Of a DNA stretch of 64,000 bases, positions 59,251-64,000 are shown piece by piece (position 1 is the stretch's first letter; every line of letters starts with the position of its first letter). The notes under the pieces are model-generated. The model was given only the letters and a program-made list of their open reading frames with translations, was not told where the DNA came from and made no database searches. Both the position numbers and the translations under genes were made by a program. The stretch is taken from assembly GCF_025376885.1 (NCBI RefSeq), contig NZ_JAHUBR010000001.1, positions 1,922,001 to 1,986,000 of the forward strand, written 5' to 3'. This DNA is from Pseudoruegeria sp. SHC-113. GTDB lineage: Bacteria > Pseudomonadota > Alphaproteobacteria > Rhodobacterales > Rhodobacteraceae.

Positions 59251-59886
59251 ATGGGGTATTCACCCGATCAGGTTCTGGATCTCTGGTTTCCTAACACCGG
59301 CTTCTGGGACTCGCAGGAGGCCTTCGGGGCATGGATCCGCGAGCGGATGTATGGCGGGATGGATGCCATCATCTGCGCCGATTTCGCCGATCTGACCCGC
59401 GCCGCCGCCGCTGGTGAGCTGGACAACTGGGCCGAAACGGCCGAGGGCCGCGTGGCGCTGCTGATCGCGCTCGATCAGTTCCCGCGATCGCTCTGGCGCG
59501 ACACGCCGGGGGCCTATGCGCAGGACATCAAGGCCAATCTTCTGGTGCTGGAGGGCGTGCGCAACGGCCATTTCGCGCAAGTGGCCCCCTACAAGAAGCT
59601 CTTCTTCCTCATCGCCCTTGGCCATTGCGAAGGCCCCGATCATCTGGACAGGCTCGATCTGATCGACACGCTCTCTGAGCAACTGATCGCTGAGCTGCCG
59701 GAGGCGCTTGCGCCGCTGTCTGAAGGGCTGCTTTCCCAAAACGCGCGGGTGCGCGGTGTGATCGAAAGCTTCGGGCGCCACCCGCACCGCAACCCACATT
59801 ACGGGCGCGTCTCAAGTGCTGCGGAAGAGGCCTATATCGCCACGGGGGATTTCCCCCATGTGCAAAGCAATGCGCCGGGGCCTTGA
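59251..59886 (+). CDS. DUF924 family protein
   Basis: A 211-residue DUF924 protein, helical and TPR-like. Family features are VLDLWFPNTGFWDS at the start, LLIALDQFPRSLWRDTPGAYAQD and the late FGRHPHRNPHYGRVSSAAEEAY. Function not established. AAGGGAGG precedes the ATG. It follows the glycosyltransferase by 67 bases. Confidence 0.9.
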   Translation: MGYSPDQVLDLWFPNTGFWDSQEAFGAWIRERMYGGMDAIICADFADLTRAAAAGELDNWAETAEGRVALLIALDQFPRSLWRDTPGAYAQDIKANLLVLEGVRNGHFAQVAPYKKLFFLIALGHCEGPDHLDRLDLIDTLSEQLIAELPEALAPLSEGLLSQNARVRGVIESFGRHPHRNPHYGRVSSAAEEAYIATGDFPHVQSNAPGP

Positions 59887-59925
59887 GGCCGGGCACGCGT
59901 TCCGAGGCGAGAAAAGGAGAGACCA

Positions 59926-60420
59926 ATGAAAGCTCAGGAAGGTGTCTGCCTGTGCGGCGAGATCCGCTTTGCGATCGGTGCGCCGCCAGCGCGGGTGACG
60001 GTCTGCCATTGCCGTTACTGCCAGAAAGCCACCGGCTCGGCCTATATGGTGGAGCCCATATTCAATGCGGCGGACCTGCACGTGATCAAGGGGAGCCCGG
60101 CGGTACACAGCCAGCGCTCCGAGGGCTCCGGCAAGGCGGTGCACGCCCATTTCTGCGCGGCCTGCGGCACGCGGCTCTGGCTTAGCTTCGAGCGGTTTCC
60201 CGAGGCGGTCGGCGTCTATGCCGGGGTGTTTGACGACCCCTGCTGGTTCGAGATTGCACCCGAGGCCTCCAAACACATCTTCACTGGTGTTGCGCGCAGC
60301 GACACAGTCCTGCCGCCCGGCGTGCCGGTGTTTTCGGAACATGCCACCACCAATACAGGCGAGCCCTGCGCGGCGGTGGTCTACGAAAGCTTCCACCAGA
60401 TCGGCAGGAAAGGGGCCTAG
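59926..60420 (+). CDS. GFA family (Mss4-fold) protein
   Basis: A 164-residue protein related to glutathione-dependent formaldehyde-activating enzyme. The zinc cysteines are in GVCLCGEIRF, TVCHCRYCQKATGSAY and HFCAACGTRLW. Most relatives lack a proven activity. AAAAGGAGAG precedes the ATG. Its stop overlaps that of the convergent sulfotransferase gene by 4 bases. Confidence 0.92.
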   Translation: MKAQEGVCLCGEIRFAIGAPPARVTVCHCRYCQKATGSAYMVEPIFNAADLHVIKGSPAVHSQRSEGSGKAVHAHFCAACGTRLWLSFERFPEAVGVYAGVFDDPCWFEIAPEASKHIFTGVARSDTVLPPGVPVFSEHATTNTGEPCAAVVYESFHQIGRKGA

Positions 60421-61085
60421 AGACTGTCCTTATAGCCCAGCAGCGCGAAGTCGGGCTTGTAAATCTCGCGCACCACGGCCTCGGTCTCGGGCGTGTAATA
60501 GTCCTGATAGGGCTTCTTGTCGGATTTGCTCTTCGTCTTGTTGATGTGGCGCAACTGGAAATCCGGCAGTTTCAGCTCTTCGGCGATGGCGGAAAGCTCG
60601 GCGTTCAGATCCTCAAAGCGCGCCAGCCGCTTCACGAGCAATTCGCCCGTCTCGTCGGTCAGGTAGTAGCTTTGGTTCGGCAGGCGGGCAAAGATCGTGT
60701 CCTTGCCGCTGGGGGGCTGCTGGCGGTAGTCGAGATATTCCTCGAAGGTCAGCTTGCCCACTTTCTCGGCCGTGTCCTTGATGCGGAACTGCTTCATGTA
60801 TTCGTAGTGGCTCACCGCGTGATCGAAGGGGTTGCGGATCACCGAAAAGCTCAGGAAACCGTCAAACACCTCACGCCCCAGTTTCTGGGTGAATTTGCGC
60901 GCCGGATCATGGACGCGGAAATGCGCCTTGGCGGGGCTTTCATGGAAGGGCAGGCGGCGGCTCACCGAGCGCAGGAGCGTGCGCTGTTGTGGGCGACCGT
61001 ATTTCTGGAAGGCGTCCGTCACGCTCATCCCGGCGGTTTTGGGGATATGAACGAAGATGAAATTATACTGCGTCGAGATGATCAT
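60417..61085 (-). CDS. Sulfotransferase family protein
   Basis: A 222-residue Golgi-type (family 2) sulfotransferase-like protein. The PAPS 5'-phosphosulfate loop is HIPKTAGMSVTDAF near residues 12-25 and the 3'-phosphate-binding segment is FSVIRNPFDHAVSHYEYM near 80-97. The start MIISTQYNFIFVHIPKTAG has AGGAAGG upstream. It opposes the surrounding plus-strand Kdo genes. Sulfation of a surface carbohydrate is plausible from context but unproven. Confidence 0.87.
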   Translation of the reverse strand: MIISTQYNFIFVHIPKTAGMSVTDAFQKYGRPQQRTLLRSVSRRLPFHESPAKAHFRVHDPARKFTQKLGREVFDGFLSFSVIRNPFDHAVSHYEYMKQFRIKDTAEKVGKLTFEEYLDYRQQPPSGKDTIFARLPNQSYYLTDETGELLVKRLARFEDLNAELSAIAEELKLPDFQLRHINKTKSKSDKKPYQDYYTPETEAVVREIYKPDFALLGYKDSL

Positions 61086-61225
61086 CGCCGGGGCCTTCCT
61101 TTGCGTTGCAGCCCCTTTACCCTGAGCCGGTGGCGGGGGGCAAGCGGCAGGGCCAGCCATTGATGCGCGGCGGGCTTTGGCGTAAGCGAAGGAAAACGGG
61201 CGCAAGCTTTCAGGAAGGCCGGGCG

Positions 61226-62218
61226 ATGACAACCGACAGCGACCACGTCAAACAGGCGATCACCATCAACCGCGAAGGCATCGACGCACTGATCGCCGCG
61301 CTGGACACGCCCGAACTGTCCGCAGCCACGCAGGCGGCTGTGGAGACTGTCTTCGCCATGAAAGGCCGGCTGATCGTGACGGGGCTCGGGAAATCCGGCC
61401 ATATCGGCAGCAAGCTCGCCGCGACCTTCGCCTCCACCGGCACGCCGTCTTTCTTCGTGCATCCTTCAGAAGCTAGCCACGGCGATCTGGGGATGATCAT
61501 AGGCGATGACGTGATCCTGATGCTCACGTGGTCGGGCGAAACCAAGGAACTTTCAGATATTGCCGCCTACAGCCGCCGCTTCGGCGTGCCGCTGATCCTG
61601 CTCACCGGCAATGGCGAGAGCAGCCTTGCGAAAGCCGCCGATGTGGTGCTGGCCCTGCCCAAGGCGCGGGAGGCCTGCCCGCACAATCTGGCCCCTACAA
61701 CTTCCACCATGATGCAGCTGGCCATGGGCGACGGCATCGCCATCGCGCTTCTGCAGAAGAAGGGCTTCTCGGAGACGAGCTTCCACCGCTTCCATCCGGG
61801 CGGCAAGCTGGGGGCCTCGCTCACCCGCATCGCCGACATGATGGTGCCGTTTGAGGATCTGCCGCTGGTGCGGCCCGATCAGCCGGTGATCGACGTGATC
61901 GCGGCGCTGTCGGACAAAAGCTTCGGCATCGTGGGGATCATCGGCTCGGATGGCGCTTTGCAGGGCGTGGTCACGGATGGCGACATCCGCCGCTATCTCG
62001 AACGCCAGTCCGATGCGCCGATGCAGCAAGCCATGCGCGAGACATTCGCCGAAACGATCATGACGCGCGATCCGATCACGCTGGAGCCCGGCAGGCTCTC
62101 CGCCCGCGCGCTGCACACGATGCAGGAGCGCAGGATCTCGGCGGCCTTCGTGGTGGAGGCCGGCAAGCCCGTCGGCCTTGTCACCGTGCTGCAGCTGCTC
62201 AACGTCGGGGCGGCCTGA
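61226..62218 (+). CDS. kdsD: Arabinose-5-phosphate isomerase
   Basis: A 330-residue KpsF/GutQ-type enzyme converting ribulose 5-phosphate to arabinose 5-phosphate for KdsA. The SIS domain has VTGLGKSGHIGSKLAATFAS near 46-65 and the SHGDLGMI loop. Two CBS motifs follow (MVPFEDLPLVRPDQPVIDV; IMTRDPITLEPGRLSARAL). ATG 61226 is selected over a start 40 codons upstream because the family begins near here. Confidence 0.95.
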   Translation: MTTDSDHVKQAITINREGIDALIAALDTPELSAATQAAVETVFAMKGRLIVTGLGKSGHIGSKLAATFASTGTPSFFVHPSEASHGDLGMIIGDDVILMLTWSGETKELSDIAAYSRRFGVPLILLTGNGESSLAKAADVVLALPKAREACPHNLAPTTSTMMQLAMGDGIAIALLQKKGFSETSFHRFHPGGKLGASLTRIADMMVPFEDLPLVRPDQPVIDVIAALSDKSFGIVGIIGSDGALQGVVTDGDIRRYLERQSDAPMQQAMRETFAETIMTRDPITLEPGRLSARALHTMQERRISAAFVVEAGKPVGLVTVLQLLNVGAA

Positions 62219-62221
62219 GCC

Positions 62222-63511
62222 TTGGGCTGGATGCTCTCGGCTTACCTCGGGTTTGCGCGCGTCTCCGGCCCGCTCTGGCGGCGCGCGCTTGAGAAACGGG
62301 TGACCAAGGGCAAGCTAGCGGCGGATCGCGTAGACGAACGCTTCGGCAAGGGCCTGCCTGCGCGCCCGGAAGGGCAGGTGCTGTGGTTCCATGCTTTGAG
62401 CGTGGGGGAAAGCCTCGCGCTGTTGCCGCTGATCGAGCGGGCAGGGCAGGCGCTGCCGGAGGCGCATTTCCTGCTCACCACCACCACACAGGCCTCCGCA
62501 GACGCGCTGGCAAAGGTCGGCCTGCCGCCGCGCTGCCAGCATCAGTTTCTGCCCGTTGATACGCTGCCCGCCGTGCGCCGCTTTCTGGATCACTGGCAGC
62601 CTGCGGTGGGGGTGTTTTCCGAGATGGATTTCTGGCCGGCCGTGATCGTGGAGGCCGACAAACGCGGCATTCCGCTGGCGCTGATCAACAGCCGCTTCTA
62701 CGCGCGCAGCGTGGAGAGCCGCGGCAAGCTGCGCGGGCTCTATGCGGATGTGCTGTCGCGCTTCTCCATCTGCCTCGTGCAGGAGGCGGAGTCTGCCAAA
62801 CACTTCGCCGAGTTTGGCGTGGCGCCGGAGAAGATCACCGTCACCGGGGCATTGAAAGGTGCGGCCCAGCCGTTGGCAGCGGATGCGGACACGCTTGCGG
62901 ATCTGAAAGCCCGGATCGGGGCGCGCCCCGTCTGGCTGGCGGCGGCCACGGAAGCGGGCGAGGATCACGCCATGCTCGCCGCGCACAGCACTTTGCGCAA
63001 AACCCACCCGGACGCGCTTCTGATCATGGCCCCGCGCAACATCGCTGTGGGCCCCGCCCTTGCGGCCCGCGCGGGCACATTGTTTGACAGTGTGGGCCTG
63101 CGCTCGGCGGGCGATCTGCCGGATGCGGAAACGGCCGTCTACGTGGCTGACACGATGGGCGAGATGGGGCTCTGGTATCGCCTCGCGCAGGCGGCTTTCG
63201 TGGGCCATTCGCTGCCGGTGCGCGAAGAACCCTACCTCGGCAAGAACCCGTTTGAGGCTGCCGCCCTTGGCTGCGTGATCCTGCACGGCCCGGAGGTTGA
63301 GGATTTTGCCGAAACCTACGCCAAGCTTCAGGCCGCCGATGCCGCCATCGAAGTGCCCATGACTGCCGCCTTGCCCGGCTTGCTGAGCCGCGCGCTTGAT
63401 CCGGTTCTGGCGGAGGCCTATACCAAGGCGGCCCGTGGCGTTGTCGCGGCCGAGGCGCAGGTGCTGGACACCACATGGCGCGCCATCGCCGCGCTTTTGC
63501 CAGCCCCTTAG
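62222..63511 (+). CDS. waaA: Kdo transferase
   Basis: A 429-residue 3-deoxy-D-manno-octulosonic acid transferase linking Kdo to lipid A precursor at the inner membrane. It shows LWFHALSVGESLALLPLIE near 58-76, VFSEMDFWPAVIVEADKRGIPLALINSRF, VTGALKGAAQPL and the GKNPFEAAALGC donor-binding segment. The start may be TTG 62222 or ATG 62231; either follows kdsD by a few bases. Confidence 0.95.
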   Translation: MGWMLSAYLGFARVSGPLWRRALEKRVTKGKLAADRVDERFGKGLPARPEGQVLWFHALSVGESLALLPLIERAGQALPEAHFLLTTTTQASADALAKVGLPPRCQHQFLPVDTLPAVRRFLDHWQPAVGVFSEMDFWPAVIVEADKRGIPLALINSRFYARSVESRGKLRGLYADVLSRFSICLVQEAESAKHFAEFGVAPEKITVTGALKGAAQPLAADADTLADLKARIGARPVWLAAATEAGEDHAMLAAHSTLRKTHPDALLIMAPRNIAVGPALAARAGTLFDSVGLRSAGDLPDAETAVYVADTMGEMGLWYRLAQAAFVGHSLPVREEPYLGKNPFEAAALGCVILHGPEVEDFAETYAKLQAADAAIEVPMTAALPGLLSRALDPVLAEAYTKAARGVVAAEAQVLDTTWRAIAALLPAP

Positions 63512-63531
63512 GAAGAGCCCTCCAACGGGGC

Positions 63532-63560
63532 TTGACAATCAAAGCGATCCCTCCGATAAG
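63532..63560 (+). promoter_or_regulatory. Strong promoter of the rplU operon
   Basis: TTGACA at 63532-63537, a 17-base spacer and GATAAG at 63555-63560. This is the best sigma-70-type promoter in the window, as expected for ribosomal protein genes. The leader before the ATG at 63695 is about 125 bases. Confidence 0.8.
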
Positions 63561-63694
63561 CGCGCACTCCTGCGGGCATGTGGCGCGCAGGCTATGGTGA
63601 ATCACGCCCCAAGCAGGGCGCGCCGTTCGCAGGCACCAAACGCCGAAACACTTGATTTCGGGGCCGAAGGACGCGGTATACGAAGGAAAAGCAC

Positions 63695-64000
63695 ATGTTT
63701 GCGGTTCTGAAAACCGGCGGCAAACAGTACAAGGTTCAGAGCGGTGACGTTCTGCGCGTTGAGAAACTGGCTGCAGATGCTGGCGAGAAAGTTCAATTCA
63801 ACGAGATTCTGATGGTTGGCGCCACCGTGGGTGCACCGACCGTCGATGGGGCTGCCGTGCAGGCCGAAGTGATCGACCAGATCAAGGGTGAGAAAACCAT
63901 CCACTTCGTCAAGCGTCGCCGGAAGCACTCCTCCAAGCGCACCAAGGGCCACCGTCAGCAACTGACGCTCGTCCGCGTGACCGACATTCTGGAATCCGGC
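63695..64000 (+). CDS. rplU: 50S ribosomal protein L21, N-terminal part
   Basis: The first 102 residues of L21, running off the window end in an open frame. The start MFAVLKTGGKQYKVQSGDVLRV and the later KRRRKHSSKRTKGHRQQLTLVRVTDI are the universal L21 landmarks. GAAGGA precedes the ATG at 63695. The frame is still open past the core (ILESG), consistent with the C-terminal extension seen in many alphaproteobacterial L21 proteins. Confidence 0.97.
   Translation, partial: MFAVLKTGGKQYKVQSGDVLRVEKLAADAGEKVQFNEILMVGATVGAPTVDGAAVQAEVIDQIKGEKTIHFVKRRRKHSSKRTKGHRQQLTLVRVTDILESG

Noticed and set aside
1-64000. CRISPR array, insertion sequence or rRNA operon
   Set aside because: I saw no regularly spaced repeats, transposase-like proteins or rRNA landmarks on either strand.

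Overview
The window is chromosomal DNA from an alphaproteobacterium, almost certainly a member of the Rhodobacteraceae (Roseobacter group). The best evidence is a circularly permuted, two-piece tmRNA gene on the minus strand near 33.6-33.9 kb. It encodes the tag ANDNRAPVALAA, which I recall as the Rhodobacterales type. Supporting evidence: TrgA/TrgB tellurite-resistance proteins, alpha-type SspB, the DUF1476 ATPase zeta subunit, a GTTC-N7-GTTC LexA box, and uniformly GC-rich, tightly packed coding DNA. I see no prophage, insertion sequence, CRISPR array or rRNA operon. It reads as a core-genome segment with a few lineage-specific insertions.

Layout. 0-2.4 kb: the 3' end of uvrA and a convergent secreted-type protein ending in a Hint domain. 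2.4-9.4 kb: a valine-degradation cluster on the minus strand (mmsA, a GCS2-type ligase, isobutyryl-CoA dehydrogenase, 3-hydroxyisobutyryl-CoA hydrolase, mmsB) with a divergent LysR regulator. 9.4-14.5 kb: a CBS protein, coaD, and a B12-dependent methyl-transfer locus (DUF1638 protein, small membrane protein, corrinoid protein, homocysteine S-methyltransferase). That locus looks like part of a split methionine synthase and is interrupted by a radical SAM gene with its own SOS box. 14.7-18.0 kb: ATPase zeta subunit, then purC, purS, an alcohol dehydrogenase and purQ. 18.0-24.4 kb: a DctB/DctD-like two-component pair whose regulator lacks the sigma-54 contact motif, then rne behind a long leader.

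24.4-33.4 kb: tusA, ccdA, an alpha/beta-hydrolase-like membrane protein with a P450, fumC with two small conserved genes, an integral membrane protein, sspB and chrA. 33.5-35.9 kb: ssrA (tmRNA) and a second Hint protein with a von Willebrand A domain. 36.1-44.8 kb: photolyase, cyclopropane fatty acid synthase, trgA-trgB-cysK, a large MscS-type channel and an alanyl-tRNA editing protein. 44.9-55.5 kb: two tRNA-Ser genes in opposite orientation bracket a sugar/hydroxy-acid gene group, a small lipoprotein, a LysR/SDR divergent pair, acnB, small secreted and membrane proteins and a TauE-type exporter.

55.9-64.0 kb: a DUF2059 protein, then a Kdo/LPS cluster (kdsB, kdsA, glycosyltransferase, DUF924, GFA protein, an opposing sulfotransferase, kdsD, waaA) and the start of rplU behind a strong promoter.

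The most interesting signals are: (i) the unlisted two-piece tmRNA within 2 kb of its ClpXP adaptor SspB; (ii) the SOS-controlled, apparently leaderless radical SAM gene between two methionine-synthase modules; (iii) the DctD-type regulator without GAFTGA; (iv) DUF1638 and a small membrane protein tied to the corrinoid protein; (v) two Hint-domain proteins with different front ends; and (vi) a dispersed GC-rich intergenic repeat family at gene 3' ends. Function calls come from recognised motifs and family knowledge; no database search was run.
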